Below the pieces are notes generated by a model. The model ran no database searches, had not been told where the DNA came from, and worked only from the letters and a program-made list of their open reading frames with translations. A stretch of DNA of 64,000 bases from Acrocarpospora phusangensis (GTDB lineage Bacteria > Actinomycetota > Actinomycetes > Streptosporangiales > Streptosporangiaceae). Shown here piece by piece: positions 51,763-60,704 of the stretch; the stretch's first letter is position 1; each line of letters starts with the position of its first letter. The translations under genes and the position numbers were made by a program. Location: the NCBI RefSeq assembly GCF_016862995.1, contig NZ_BOOA01000047.1, positions 1 to 64,000 of the forward strand, written 5' to 3'.

Positions 51763-52698
51763 CTACTGCGCGGCCAGACTGAGATGCGGCAGATCCGCCG
51801 CGAGATACCCGGCGGCCACGTGCAGCGCGCGCAGCACGGCGGCCACCGAGGCGCGGTGCACGCTGGAGGCGCGGGCCACGGCGTAGATCCGGCGCTCGAT
51901 CGTCTCGCCCGGGAACTCCCTGACCACGACCCCGCGCACCCCCGCCGCCAGCGACAGCGCCGGTACGGCGGCGATCCCCGTGCCCTTGGCCACCAGACTC
52001 AGAATCGTCCCCAGCCCCTCGAACTCCCAGGCCACCGGAGGCGCGCCGCCCACATCGGCCAGCAACCGGTCCACCGCGGTACGGGACGGCTCGCCCTCGG
52101 GAGTGGCCATCCACGCCTCGTCCCGCAGTTCGGCCGGATCGATCGCCGCGTCCGGATCCGCCAGCCGGTGGCGACGCGGTACGGCCAGCACGAGCGGATC
52201 GTTGAGCAGCGGGAACACGGTCAGCGTGGCGTGCTGGCGGACCCGCCCCCACCAGTCGTCCACCAGCGCGATGTCCACCTCGCCGGACTCGACCTCCCGC
52301 ATGCCCCGGCCGGACCGGCTCTGCATCAGCCGCAGCGACAGCTCCCGGTGCCGCCGCAGCGACCGGGCCAGCGCGGGCGCGAACGCGACGGCCGCGGTCG
52401 GGAAGGCGGTCACCACCACCCGGCCGGACGGGGTGGCCGCGTGGCTGGACAGGTCGGATTCCGCGCTCTCCACCAGGCTGAGGATGCGCTCGGCGTGCTC
52501 GACCAGCCGCCGCCCCGCGTCGGTCAGCTCCGCGCTGCGCGAGGTCCGGTCGATGAGTGCCACCCCGGCCTCCCGCTCCAGCGCGGCCAGCTGCTGGGAG
52601 ACGGCCGAGGCGCTGTAGCCGAGCGAGGACGCGGTCGCCGCGATGCTCCCCCGCCGGGCGAACTCGCAGATCAAGGTCAGCCGCCTCAGATCAAGCAC
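51763..52698 (-). CDS. LysR-family regulator, divergent from the aminotransferase
   Basis: The 311-residue protein has the LysR helix-turn-helix at residues 3-60 ([38 protein letters not shown]) and a substrate-binding domain from about 90. GTG 52698 has GGGGGAAG upstream. It is divergent from the aminotransferase gene with 112 bp between starts, the classic LysR layout, so it probably controls that gene. The inducer is unknown. Confidence 0.9.
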   Translation of the reverse strand: MLDLRRLTLICEFARRGSIAATASSLGYSASAVSQQLAALEREAGVALIDRTSRSAELTDAGRRLVEHAERILSLVESAESDLSSHAATPSGRVVVTAFPTAAVAFAPALARSLRRHRELSLRLMQSRSGRGMREVESGEVDIALVDDWWGRVRQHATLTVFPLLNDPLVLAVPRRHRLADPDAAIDPAELRDEAWMATPEGEPSRTAVDRLLADVGGAPPVAWEFEGLGTILSLVAKGTGIAAVPALSLAAGVRGVVVREFPGETIERRIYAVARASSVHRASVAAVLRALHVAAGYLAADLPHLSLAAQ

Positions 52699-52810
52699 GG
52701 CGCTTCCCCCTGAGCATCAGATCTCCTTATGCCGGGCACCGAAAAGCCTCGCTTGTAGCGATGCCACCTCCGCCTCACGCTGGGAACGTTCTAGCGATGG
52801 AGGAAAAGAC

Positions 52811-54106
52811 ATGCACGTTACCCTTTCGGCCACCCTGGCCGCCAACGAGGACATCCAGCGAAGACGCCGCGCCGGGCAACGGGTCCTGCACCTGGCCTTC
52901 GGTGAGGCCGGCCTGCCCGTGCACCCGGCCCTGCGCGCCCGCCTGGCCGAGGCGAGCGGCGAGAACGGCTACGGCCAGGTAGCGGGGTCACCCGCGCTGC
53001 GCGAGGCCGCCGCGGGCTACTGGACCAGGCGCGACCTGCCCACCGACCCCGATCTGGTGGTCTGCGGCCCCGGCAGCAAGGCGCTGCTGTTCGGGCTGCT
53101 GCTGACCATCGGCAAGGACGGCCCGGCGGACATCGTACTGCCCCGGCCCAGCTGGGTCAGTTACGCCGCCCAGGCGGAGATCATCGGCGTCCGGCCGATC
53201 CTGGTTCCGGCGCCTCCCGGCGAGGGTGGGGCGCCCGATCCCGATCTGGTCGCTTCGGCGGTGCTGCACGCGCGGGCTCAGGGGCGTACCGTGCGGTCGT
53301 TGCTGGTGACGTTGCCCGACAACCCGACCGGCAGGCTGGCGCGCCCGGCCACGATCCGGCGGCTGGCCGAGATCGCCCGCGAGCTGGATCTGGTGATCAT
53401 CTCGGATGAGATCTACCGGGATCTGGTGCACGATCCGGGGGCGGAGTACCTGAGCCCGGCCGAGGTGGCGCCGGAGCGGACGATCATCACCAGCGGGCTG
53501 AGCAAGAGCCTGGCCGTGGGGGGCTGGCGGCTCGGGACGGCGAGGCTGGCGCACACCCCGGCGGGCTGGGCGCTGCGGGCGCGGCTGCTCGCGGTGGCCA
53601 GTGAGATCTGGTCCAGCGCGGCGGCCCCCGTGCAGCACGCCGCCGCGTACGCGCTGACCGAGCCGGAGGAGATCGTGCGACGCGTGGCGGAGTCCCGGCG
53701 GTTGCACGGCCTGGTGGCCCGCGCGGTGGCCGAACGATTCAGCAGGGCCGGCGCGTCCGTCGCCACCCCCCAAGGCGGTTTCTACCTGTATCCCGAAATT
53801 TCGGGGTTCGAGAGTTCGGCTGACCTGGCGCACACCCTCATCGAACGGCACGGGGTCGGCGTGCTTCCCGGGAGCGCCTTCGGCGACGATCCGCGCACGC
53901 CACGGGTCCGGGTGGCCACCAGCCTGCTCTACGGGGACACCCCCGAACAGCGGCTCGCCTGCCTGCACGCCGACGATCCGCTCACCCTGCCGTGGGTGGC
54001 CGAATCGCTCATCCATCTCGAATCCGCCCTAGCCGGACTGGCCCCCGCGGGCGCGCCGGAACGGCGCCGGATGGGCGTTCTCACTCCCGCCCATGCGACT
54101 CCGTGA
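52811..54106 (+). CDS. Class I/II PLP-dependent aminotransferase
   Basis: The 431-residue enzyme is a fold-type I aminotransferase. The N-terminal LAFGEAGLPVHPAL, the substrate and cofactor passage LPDNPTGRLARPA (about 175-187), SDEIYRDLV (about 199) and the cofactor lysine in SGLSKSLAVGGWRLG (about 231-245) are all intact. The length is slightly above the usual 390-400 owing to a C-terminal tail (GAPERRRMGVLTPAHATP). Substrate is not evident. GGAGG lies before ATG 52811. The divergent LysR gene suggests inducible expression. Confidence 0.9.
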   Translation: MHVTLSATLAANEDIQRRRRAGQRVLHLAFGEAGLPVHPALRARLAEASGENGYGQVAGSPALREAAAGYWTRRDLPTDPDLVVCGPGSKALLFGLLLTIGKDGPADIVLPRPSWVSYAAQAEIIGVRPILVPAPPGEGGAPDPDLVASAVLHARAQGRTVRSLLVTLPDNPTGRLARPATIRRLAEIARELDLVIISDEIYRDLVHDPGAEYLSPAEVAPERTIITSGLSKSLAVGGWRLGTARLAHTPAGWALRARLLAVASEIWSSAAAPVQHAAAYALTEPEEIVRRVAESRRLHGLVARAVAERFSRAGASVATPQGGFYLYPEISGFESSADLAHTLIERHGVGVLPGSAFGDDPRTPRVRVATSLLYGDTPEQRLACLHADDPLTLPWVAESLIHLESALAGLAPAGAPERRRMGVLTPAHATP

Positions 54107-54266
54107 TCTTTCTCGAATCTTTACCCTGCGGAACGGCCGATCAAGATACGATCCACACCGGCTGAGCTGCGGTTTCGGGGTTCCTCTCGGTGATTAACCA
54201 GAGTCTCCACAAGATGTCGTGTGTCATTTGGTACCACACATGCCATGGAGCCCCCATCATGTGCTC

Positions 54267-54911
54267 ATGCCCGCTTTTGTCACCCTGTCCGGGCGCTCTG
54301 TGCGCCTGGAACCGCTCAGCCTCGCGGTGGTCGACGATCTCGTCACAGCGGCGAGTGAGGATCGTTCTACGTACACCTTCACTCGCGTTCCCGCCGGTCG
54401 GGACGACATGGTCTCCTACGTGGAGGCCGCCATGGCTGAGCAGGCGGAGGGCCGATCGATGCCCTTCGCCATCCGGTGGCTGCACACCGATCGCGTGGTC
54501 GGTGCCACCCGTCTGATGCACCTGGAGTACTGGCAGGGCCCGATGCCCTGGCCGCCGGGTACCAAGGGCGTGGTGGGCGAGGTCCCGTCCGTGGCGGACA
54601 TCGGTTACACCTGGCTGGGCGCCTGCGCCCAGGGCACGGGTGTGAACCGGGAGAGCAAGCTGCTGATGCTCACCCTCGCCTTCGAGACCTGGCAGGTTCA
54701 CCGGATCACCCTCAAGGCAGACGTACGCAACACACGATCTCGGGCCGCCATCGAGGCCCTCGGCGCGCACCTGGACGGTGTGCGACGGGCGGACAGCCGG
54801 GGCGCCGACGATACGGTCCGAGATACCGCGTACTACTCGATCCTCCGTTCCGAATGGCCGATGGTCCGAGAACGGCTCCACGCGAGGCTCGGCCTCGTGG
54901 TAGCAGCCTGA
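54267..54911 (+). CDS. GNAT-family N-acetyltransferase (RimJ/RimL type)
   Basis: The 214-residue protein has the RimJ/RimL form of the GNAT fold: VRLEPLSLAVVDDL near the start, ADIGYTWLGACAQGTGVNRESKLLMLTLAFE (about 113-143) carrying the acetyl-CoA loop, and HRITLKADVRNTRSRAAIEALGA (about 148-170). It transfers an acetyl group to an amine, protein or antibiotic; the target is unknown. ATG 54267 gives the family N-terminus; the open frame extends upstream to 54219 without similarity. A strong bidirectional hairpin follows. Confidence 0.87.
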   Translation: MPAFVTLSGRSVRLEPLSLAVVDDLVTAASEDRSTYTFTRVPAGRDDMVSYVEAAMAEQAEGRSMPFAIRWLHTDRVVGATRLMHLEYWQGPMPWPPGTKGVVGEVPSVADIGYTWLGACAQGTGVNRESKLLMLTLAFETWQVHRITLKADVRNTRSRAAIEALGAHLDGVRRADSRGADDTVRDTAYYSILRSEWPMVRERLHARLGLVVAA

Positions 54912-54932
54912 CCACCCCTACTATTCGCGACC

Positions 54933-54987
54933 GGAAACAGCGCGGCCCGCCCCCCTGCCGAATGGGGACGGGCCGCGCTGCGTTTCC
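54933..54987. terminator. Bidirectional terminator-like hairpin between convergent genes
   Basis: GGAAACAGCGCGGCCCG (from 54933) pairs with CGGGCCGCGCTGCGTTTCC (to 54987), with further CCCC/GGGG pairing inside. The outer GGAAAC and GTTTCC give short A- and T-containing ends on both strands. It lies between the GNAT gene and the convergent Asp/His/Trp-rich gene and probably stops both. Confidence 0.88.
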
Positions 54988-55014
54988 TGTGAAGTTCAGC
55001 TAGCTATGGAGAGC

Positions 55015-55566
55015 TCAGACCTCGTCGTGGTCGTCGTGGTCGTCGTGGTCGTGGTCCCAGTCGTAGCCGTAGTCGTGGTCCCAGGCGTCGTAGATGGTCT
55101 TCCACTGGCCGCACTTGAAGGGCGCGCCGCCCCACTTGTTGATCTGGCAGACCTGGACCTGGAGCTTGGCGATGTCGTGCTTGGTGAAGTGGAAGGGCTT
55201 GTCCCAGCCGCAGGCCTTGTAGCCCCAGACGTGGTCCCAGTCCCACTTGCCGCCGTCCCAGTCGTAGGACCGGAACTTCACGTAGCCGCACTTGCTGTTG
55301 CGGTGGTCCTTGTCGTACACCTTGCCGCCGACCTCGACCTTGTTGTCCTCGTGGTGGTCGTACTCGACCTCGATCCAGCCCTTGGCCTTGGCCTTGTGGT
55401 TCCAGGACCAGTACGAGCCCCAGTCGTCGTCGTAGTCCCAGTCCGCGGAGGCGATCTTGGCGGAGGTGGTGGGGGCGGCGGAGGCGGGGGTGGAGGTGAG
55501 ACCGATCGCACCGAAGGCGAGGATCGCGGTCGCGGCGGTGGCGCCGAGAATCTGACGGACGCGCAT
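55015..55566 (-). CDS. Secreted Asp/His/Trp-rich protein with acidic His tail
   Basis: The 183-residue protein has a signal peptide (MRVRQILGATAATAILAFGAIGL, cleavage near ASAA, residue 30) and a mature part rich in Trp, Asp, His, Lys and Tyr, for example DWDYDDDWGSYWSWNH and the passage DGGKWDWDHVWGYKACGW. Four cysteines could form two disulfides. The last residues alternate Asp and His (WDHDHDDHDDHDEV), a likely metal-binding tail made by GTC-rich repeats in the DNA at 55021-55075. I recognise no named domain. GCAGGAG lies before ATG 55566. A role in metal or polymer binding outside the cell is possible. Confidence 0.78.
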   Translation of the reverse strand: MRVRQILGATAATAILAFGAIGLTSTPASAAPTTSAKIASADWDYDDDWGSYWSWNHKAKAKGWIEVEYDHHEDNKVEVGGKVYDKDHRNSKCGYVKFRSYDWDGGKWDWDHVWGYKACGWDKPFHFTKHDIAKLQVQVCQINKWGGAPFKCGQWKTIYDAWDHDYGYDWDHDHDDHDDHDEV

Positions 55567-55699
55567 GAGGATGCTCCTGCTTTGTGATCTGAGGACGATC
55601 GCCCCGTTCCGGGGTTGGCTCATTTGTAGGCGCGCCCGCCTGCAGGCCACTTACAGATTCCTTACCAGGGCCCTGCAAGACACCCTCTGACCAGCGAAA

Positions 55700-55727
55700 A
55701 GGCCCCTTCCTGAGGGGGAAGGGACCT
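55700..55727 (-). terminator. Minus-strand intrinsic terminator-like hairpin
   Basis: AGGCCCCTTCC and GGAAGGGACCT form an 11-bp stem with one mismatch and a 6-nt loop. Read on the minus strand it is followed by TTTT, the form of an intrinsic terminator. It lies about 130 bp upstream of the Asp/His/Trp-rich gene and would stop leftward transcription from the SARP region. Confidence 0.6.
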
Positions 55728-55741
55728 CACGTCGAGCACCT

Positions 55742-55786
55742 ATGTGAACGAGCCATGACCGCCCCCGCAGGGGTCATGACTCACAT
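55742..55786. repeat. Nested inverted repeat between divergent genes
   Basis: CATGACC (55754-55760) pairs with GGTCATG (55772-55778), and the outer ATGTGA (55742-55747) pairs with TCACAT (near 55781-55786). It could be a stem-loop in a leader or a binding site for a dimeric regulator. Confidence 0.6.
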
Positions 55787-55813
55787 GACTACAGCGTGGA
55801 CCGGCCCGCTCAA

Positions 55814-55835
55814 CGACCGATCAACGCCCGATCAA
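55814..55835. promoter_or_regulatory. Two tandem 11-bp direct repeats upstream of the SARP gene (candidate SARP site)
   Basis: CGACCGATCAA (55814-55824) and CGCCCGATCAA (55825-55835) follow each other directly. SARP regulators bind direct repeats with an 11-bp period near the -35 region. The site is 117-138 bp before ATG 55952, so the protein may control its own gene. A matching site lies after the gene at 59173-59194. Confidence 0.6.
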
Positions 55836-55951
55836 TAAGGTGAATGACAACCAACGGCGCATTTAACGAGAGGAACCCGCACTACTGGACAGCCCCAGTG
55901 GGATCTATCATTTGGTCGAATAACATGCCAATAGGGCAAAGAGGATGGCGA

Positions 55952-58942
55952 ATGGCTGGTCACGGTGCCGAGGACGGGCTGCGCTTCGCCGTGCTCGGAC
56001 CAGTCCGGGCCTGGCGGGACACCGAAGCCGGCGAGGTCGAACTGGACCTGGGCACCCCCTTGCAACGTTCCATCCTGGCGATGTTGCTGCTGCGCGAGGG
56101 CCGGGCGGTCACGCCGTCCGAAATGATCGACGCGATCTGGGGCGAGGACGCGCCCCCGCGCGCGCTGGGCGCCCTGCGGACCTACGTGTCCCGGTTGCGT
56201 ACCGTGCTGGAGCCGGACCGCTCGCCGCGTACGCCGCCGGAGTTGCTCACCTCGGTCGGCCGCGGCTACGCGCTGCGCTTATCCCCCGGCGCGCTCGACC
56301 TGGCCGTCTTCGAGCGCGCCGCGGCCGACGCGGACACCTCGCACCGCAAGGGTGAGACCGCGGCGGCGGCCGAGTCGCTGCGTACCGCGCTCGCCCTGTG
56401 GACCGGGGAGCCGCTGGCCGGCGCCGTCGGCCCGTACGCCGACCACCAGCGGGACCGCCTGATCGAACGGCGGCTCGGCGTGGTCGAGACCCTGATGGAG
56501 TACGACCTGGCGCTCGGCCGCCACGCCGGCGTCGTCTCCGAGCTGATCGCCCTCACCGCCGAGCACCCGCTGCGCGAGCAGCTGCGCGCCCAGCTGATGC
56601 TGGCCTACTACCGCAACGGCAGGGCCGCCGAAGCCCTGGCCGTCTTCAGCGAGACCCGGCACGCCCTCATCGAGGAACTCGGCATCGAGCCCAGCGCCGA
56701 ACTCGCCGGCCTGCACCGCCGCATCCTCGCCGCCGACCCCGCTCTCACCATCACCAAAACCCCCGATCCGGTACGGCTCGCGCCCCCCGAGGAACCCGAA
56801 CTCCTCATCGAGATGCCCAAACCGGCCCAGCTCCCGGCGGCGGTCACCGACTTCACCGGCCGCAAGCAGCTGGTCAACCGCATGCTCATGCTGCTCAGCA
56901 GCGGCGACGGCGTGCCCGTGGTGGCCATGTCCGGCATCGGCGGCGTCGGCAAGACCACCCTCGCGGTGCACGTCGCCCACCTCGTGAACGACCTGTTCCC
57001 GGACGGCCAGCTCTACGCCGACCTGCGCGGCTACGGCCAGGAGCCGACCCCGCCGGAGACCGCCCTGGTGGCGTTCCTGCGCGCGCTCGGCATCCCGGTG
57101 GACGTCATCCCCGACAGCCTGGCCGACCGGGCCGCGCTGTTCCGGTCGCTGCTGGCCGACCGGCGCATGCTGGTGCTGCTGGACAACGCGCGCGACGCCG
57201 ACCAGGTCGAGCACCTGCTGCCGGGCTCGGCGGGCTGCGCGGCCATCATCACCAGCCGGGGCAAACTCGCCGACCTGCCCTCGGCCCGGCTCATCGACCT
57301 GGACGTGATGGAGCCCGACGAGGCGCTCTCGCTGTTCGGCGCGGTCGCCGGGGTCGAGCGGGTCTCCGCCGAGCGCGCGCCCGCCATGGACGTGGTCGCC
57401 GCCTGCGGGTTCCTGCCGCTGGCGGTACGGATCGTGGCGGCCAGGCTGGCGGCCAGGCCGTCCTGGACGGTCGCCTCGCTGGTGCCCCGGCTGGCCGACG
57501 AGCGCCGCCGCCTGGACGAGATGAAGATCGGCAACCTGGCGGTCTCGGCCACCTTCGCCCTCGGGTACGGCCAGCTCGACCCCCGGCAGATGCGCGCGTT
57601 CCGGCTGCTGTCCCTGCCGAACGGCTCGGACATCTCGGTGTTCGCGGCGGCGGCCGTCCTGGATCTGAGCCATGTCGAGACCGAGGACGTGCTGGAGTCC
57701 CTGGTGGACGCCAGCCTGCTGGAGGCGCCCGCGCCCGGCCGGTACCGCTTCCACGACCTGCTGAAGCTGTTCGCGCGACGGCAGTCGGAGGACACCGACG
57801 AGCCGGCCACGCAGGCGCGGGCGCTGCGGCGGCTGCTCGGGTTCTACCTGGCGACCGCGCGGTCGGCGCACCGGCTGGCCTACGAGGGCAGCGCCGTGGC
57901 CGACCAGCTCCAGGTCATCGGCCATCGCGGGCACTCCTTCACCTCCGCCGACGACTCGGTGGCGTGGCTGGCCGCCGAGGGGGAGGCGCTGTTCGCCGTC
58001 CTCGGCCAAGCCGCCGCCACCGCCACCACCGCCACCGCCTCCGCCGAGGACCTGCTGCCCGCCGCCGACCTGCTGGTGGCCATGGAGCCGCTGCTGGAGA
58101 CCGGCGCGAGCGGCCGCGAGTTCGACCAGCGCACCCGCGTGCTCATCGACGCCGCCCGGCAGGCCGGCGACCCGCGCAGCGAACTGCGCTGCCGGTACGT
58201 GCTGGGCCGCGTCCTGTTCGGGGCCAACCGCATGGCCGAGGCCGAGGAGCAGTTCCTGACCGCCCGATCGCTGGCCGAGGAGTGCGGCGACTCCATCGTG
58301 CTGGGGGAGACCTGCAACGCGCTCGCCGTCGTGGCCGGCCGGCAGCGCCGCCACACCGAGGCGCTCCAGTGGTTCGACCGCGCCGGGAAGATCTACCGCG
58401 AGGTCGGCAACGTGGCCGGCGAGGCGCTCGTGCTGAGCTACTCGGCCCGCGACCACTTCGGCCTGGGCCGCCCCGAGGACGCGATCGCCGTCTCCGAGCA
58501 GGGCCTGGCCATCTTCACCGAACTCGGCAGCGGCGGCGGCGTGGCCCGCGCCCGCTACCACCTGGGCATCGTGCTCTCCGCGGTCGGACGGCTCAACGAG
58601 GCCGTCGTGCACCACGCCGAGTGCCTGGACTATTTCAGGGCCAGCAACCAGCGCGTCTGGGAACAGCGCGTCTGCGTACGCCTGGCCACCACGTTCATCG
58701 CCGCCGGGCGCTACCAGGACGCCGCGCGCCACGCCGAGCAGGCCCTCATCGTCAGCCGCGAGATCACCCACCCGTACGGCGAGGCGCTGTCGCTGACCGC
58801 CCTCGGCAAGGCGCTGCGCGGTCTCGGCAGCACCACCCGGAGCACCGACGCCCTAACGAAGGCCCTCGACATCTTCACCCGGCTCGGCTCGCCCGAGGCC
58901 GACGACGTCCGCGCTCTCCTCGCCCAGAAGGTCGAAACCTAG
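55952..58942 (+). CDS. AfsR-type SARP regulator with BTAD, NB-ARC and TPR domains
   Basis: The 996-residue regulator resembles AfsR: an OmpR-like winged helix (about 10-100, FAVLGPVRAWRD to VGRGYALRL), the bacterial transcriptional activation domain (about 105-250), an NB-ARC ATPase with SGIGGVGKTTLA (about 330) and LVLLDNARDADQ (about 410), and a C-terminal TPR region (about 700-990). Such proteins activate secondary-metabolite or developmental genes. Codon 110 is a rare TTA leucine (56279-56281), which ties many SARPs to the bldA tRNA. ATG 55952 with GAGG upstream is preferred; the frame stays open to ATG 55844. No biosynthetic cluster is in the window. Confidence 0.9.
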   Translation: MAGHGAEDGLRFAVLGPVRAWRDTEAGEVELDLGTPLQRSILAMLLLREGRAVTPSEMIDAIWGEDAPPRALGALRTYVSRLRTVLEPDRSPRTPPELLTSVGRGYALRLSPGALDLAVFERAAADADTSHRKGETAAAAESLRTALALWTGEPLAGAVGPYADHQRDRLIERRLGVVETLMEYDLALGRHAGVVSELIALTAEHPLREQLRAQLMLAYYRNGRAAEALAVFSETRHALIEELGIEPSAELAGLHRRILAADPALTITKTPDPVRLAPPEEPELLIEMPKPAQLPAAVTDFTGRKQLVNRMLMLLSSGDGVPVVAMSGIGGVGKTTLAVHVAHLVNDLFPDGQLYADLRGYGQEPTPPETALVAFLRALGIPVDVIPDSLADRAALFRSLLADRRMLVLLDNARDADQVEHLLPGSAGCAAIITSRGKLADLPSARLIDLDVMEPDEALSLFGAVAGVERVSAERAPAMDVVAACGFLPLAVRIVAARLAARPSWTVASLVPRLADERRRLDEMKIGNLAVSATFALGYGQLDPRQMRAFRLLSLPNGSDISVFAAAAVLDLSHVETEDVLESLVDASLLEAPAPGRYRFHDLLKLFARRQSEDTDEPATQARALRRLLGFYLATARSAHRLAYEGSAVADQLQVIGHRGHSFTSADDSVAWLAAEGEALFAVLGQAAATATTATASAEDLLPAADLLVAMEPLLETGASGREFDQRTRVLIDAARQAGDPRSELRCRYVLGRVLFGANRMAEAEEQFLTARSLAEECGDSIVLGETCNALAVVAGRQRRHTEALQWFDRAGKIYREVGNVAGEALVLSYSARDHFGLGRPEDAIAVSEQGLAIFTELGSGGGVARARYHLGIVLSAVGRLNEAVVHHAECLDYFRASNQRVWEQRVCVRLATTFIAAGRYQDAARHAEQALIVSREITHPYGEALSLTALGKALRGLGSTTRSTDALTKALDIFTRLGSPEADDVRALLAQKVET

Positions 58943-59222
58943 TTCGTCGTCCAGGCGCGTCATCCGGACGTGATTGATCATCATGGCCTCCTGCGCGGAT
59001 GGGTGGTGGGCGCCCGGCCGGCCGTCAGCTCCCAATCGGCGCTTAGGGGGGCCCGGTCATCCGGAGCGCCTCATGACAGCTAGCCGCCTCACTACGACGA
59101 CCGGCCGGACTTGACATGGACCCCGAACCCCCCGGGTCCGTGCCCAGGCCCAGCCTCCCCGGCGCAGCTCAACGTCCGATCGCCGTCCGATTGCGGAGGC
59201 GACGGATTTGTTATGAGACCTG
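58943..59222. other. Intergenic region between convergent SARP and methyltransferase genes
   Basis: No gene is seen in the 280 bp. It contains the second pair of 11-bp direct repeats (59173-59194). A short minus-strand frame overlapping the SARP end lacks support. Confidence 0.5.
59173..59194. promoter_or_regulatory. Second pair of tandem 11-bp direct repeats (candidate SARP site)
   Basis: CGTCCGATCGC (59173-59183) and CGTCCGATTGC (59184-59194) follow each other. Together with the preceding GCTCAA they match the site upstream of the SARP gene at most positions. Both copies flank the SARP gene, but this one lies between two convergent gene ends. Confidence 0.55.
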
Positions 59223-60656
59223 TTACGAGAACTGGAAGTAGCCCTCGGCGATGAGGGCGCGGAGCGGGCCGGGGGCCAGGTTCTCCTCGCCGATGATGTC
59301 GCCGATCGCGCCCAGCAGCGGGCCCAGGCGCAGGTCGCCGTCGCAGACCCCGGCCAGGGCGGCCTCGACGGTGCCGACGGAGGCGGCGCGGCGCAGGCCC
59401 CGGGTCTGGCGGAGCACGATGCGGGTGGGGTCCTCGGCGCCGGGCGGGCCGACGCGTTCCTCCAGCACGCCCTCGCTCAGCTTGAGTGCCAGGTCGAGCA
59501 GGTCGTCGTCGGTCAGGCGGTGCGCGGCGGTGATGCCGGCGAGCACGTCGTCCAGGTAGGCGCCGACCGGGAGTTCCACCTGCTGGGAGAGTTCCTCGAC
59601 CCGGACGACCGGATCGAGGGTGCCCGAGTTGTGGACGGTGATCCAGCCGAAGCCGATGCCGACGACGTTCTGCGCGTCGAACCAGGCCAGCCACTCGTCG
59701 TACCGGTCGCGGTAGGCCGGGCTGCCCTGTTCGGCGGCGTCCCTGAGCCAGAGTTCGACGTATTCGGCCGGGTCCTGCGCGTCCCGCTGGACGGCCCAGC
59801 CGTCGCAGCCGGTCTCCGCCAGCCAGCCGCCGACCCGGTCCTGCCAGTCCTCGCCCTTGACGTGCAGCCAGTTGGCCAGGGCCTGGAAGTGGCCGCCGGG
59901 GTTGAGGTGGGCGGGGGCCTGCCGTACGAGTTCGTGGCAGAAGGCGTCGCCCTGGTAACCGGACTCGCGGTACGGGAAACGCCCGTTGGGCGAGATGACG
60001 AACGGGGGGTTGGAGACGATCAGGTCGAACCGCTCGTCGTGTACGGGGTCGTACATCGGGCCCTTGCGGGCATCCACGTCCTCGATGCCGGACAGGCCCC
60101 AGCTCAGCTGGGAGAGTTCGAGGGCGCGGCGGTTGACGTCGGTGGCGACGATGCGGTCGGCGCGCTCGGCCAGGTGCAGGACCTGGACGCCGCAGCCGGT
60201 GCCGAGGTCCAGGGCGCGCTCGACCGGGCGGCGGGTGATCAGCTGGGCCAGGTTGGCGGACGCGCCGCCCGCGCCGACGACGTGGTCGCGGCGGATGGCG
60301 GGGTCGCCGGGCCGTACCTTGCGGTCGGAGACGAGGTAGCCGCCGGTCTCCCAGGGTTGCACGTGGACGCTGGCCTGGACCGCGTCGCCGACCTTGACCA
60401 GGAGGCCGCACTGCACGAGTTCGCTGAGAGGGAGGTCGGCGGCGGCCGTACTGACCGGGACACCGAGCCACCAGAGCCGGATCAGCGCGGCGAGCGGGTC
60501 GACGTCCTTGGTGGCCCGCAGCGCGGGCACCAGCTCCTCCCGGGCGAGTGCCGCGGCGGCCACGTCACCCAGCCGCTCTCGCACCCCGTCGATCGTGTAG
60601 CCGGTCTCATCGAACCGGGCCCGAAGCCGTCGCAGCAGGTCAGATGGAGCTTTCAC
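59223..60656 (-). CDS. SAM-dependent class I methyltransferase (HemK/RsmC-like, N-terminal extension)
   Basis: The 477-residue protein has an N-terminal helical domain (about 1-130), then a Rossmann methyltransferase with ALDLGTGCGVQVLHLA (about 143-158) and the catalytic SNPPFV (about 211-216), the N-methyltransferase motif of HemK, RsmC and related enzymes. A C-terminal region of about 150 residues follows. It is probably a modifier of rRNA, protein or glutamine side chains; the target is unknown. I use GTG 60656 because TAGATT lies 7 nt upstream (leaderless pattern); TTG 60665 would add three residues. Confidence 0.86.
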   Translation of the reverse strand: MKAPSDLLRRLRARFDETGYTIDGVRERLGDVAAAALAREELVPALRATKDVDPLAALIRLWWLGVPVSTAAADLPLSELVQCGLLVKVGDAVQASVHVQPWETGGYLVSDRKVRPGDPAIRRDHVVGAGGASANLAQLITRRPVERALDLGTGCGVQVLHLAERADRIVATDVNRRALELSQLSWGLSGIEDVDARKGPMYDPVHDERFDLIVSNPPFVISPNGRFPYRESGYQGDAFCHELVRQAPAHLNPGGHFQALANWLHVKGEDWQDRVGGWLAETGCDGWAVQRDAQDPAEYVELWLRDAAEQGSPAYRDRYDEWLAWFDAQNVVGIGFGWITVHNSGTLDPVVRVEELSQQVELPVGAYLDDVLAGITAAHRLTDDDLLDLALKLSEGVLEERVGPPGAEDPTRIVLRQTRGLRRAASVGTVEAALAGVCDGDLRLGPLLGAIGDIIGEENLAPGPLRALIAEGYFQFS

Positions 60657-60704
60657 GGGAAGCAATCTAGCGCCGCCCGCGCGCGATCAAACCAAACTCG
60701 CGGC

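Larger units (their letters stand above)
55567..55951. other. Divergent regulatory region before the SARP gene
   Basis: No gene is seen apart from a possible longer N-terminus of the SARP protein from 55844. The region holds a hairpin at 55700-55727, a second long inverted repeat at 55742-55786, the 11-bp direct repeats at 55814-55835 and a possible -10 TATCAT near 55905. Confidence 0.5.

Noticed and set aside
51737-52252. Longer N-terminus for RNase HII
   Set aside because: It runs into the LysR gene on the same strand and lacks similarity; GTG 51736 has a good leaderless promoter element.
55021-55075. Microsatellite-like GTC/GTG repeats
   Set aside because: They encode the Asp/His-rich tail of a gene with a signal peptide, so they are coding.
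56279-58771. 830-codon minus-strand frame inside the SARP gene
   Set aside because: Shadow of a certain gene, with no domain pattern.
58853-59035. 60-codon minus-strand frame after the SARP gene
   Set aside because: It mostly overlaps the SARP end in antisense and has no supporting signals.
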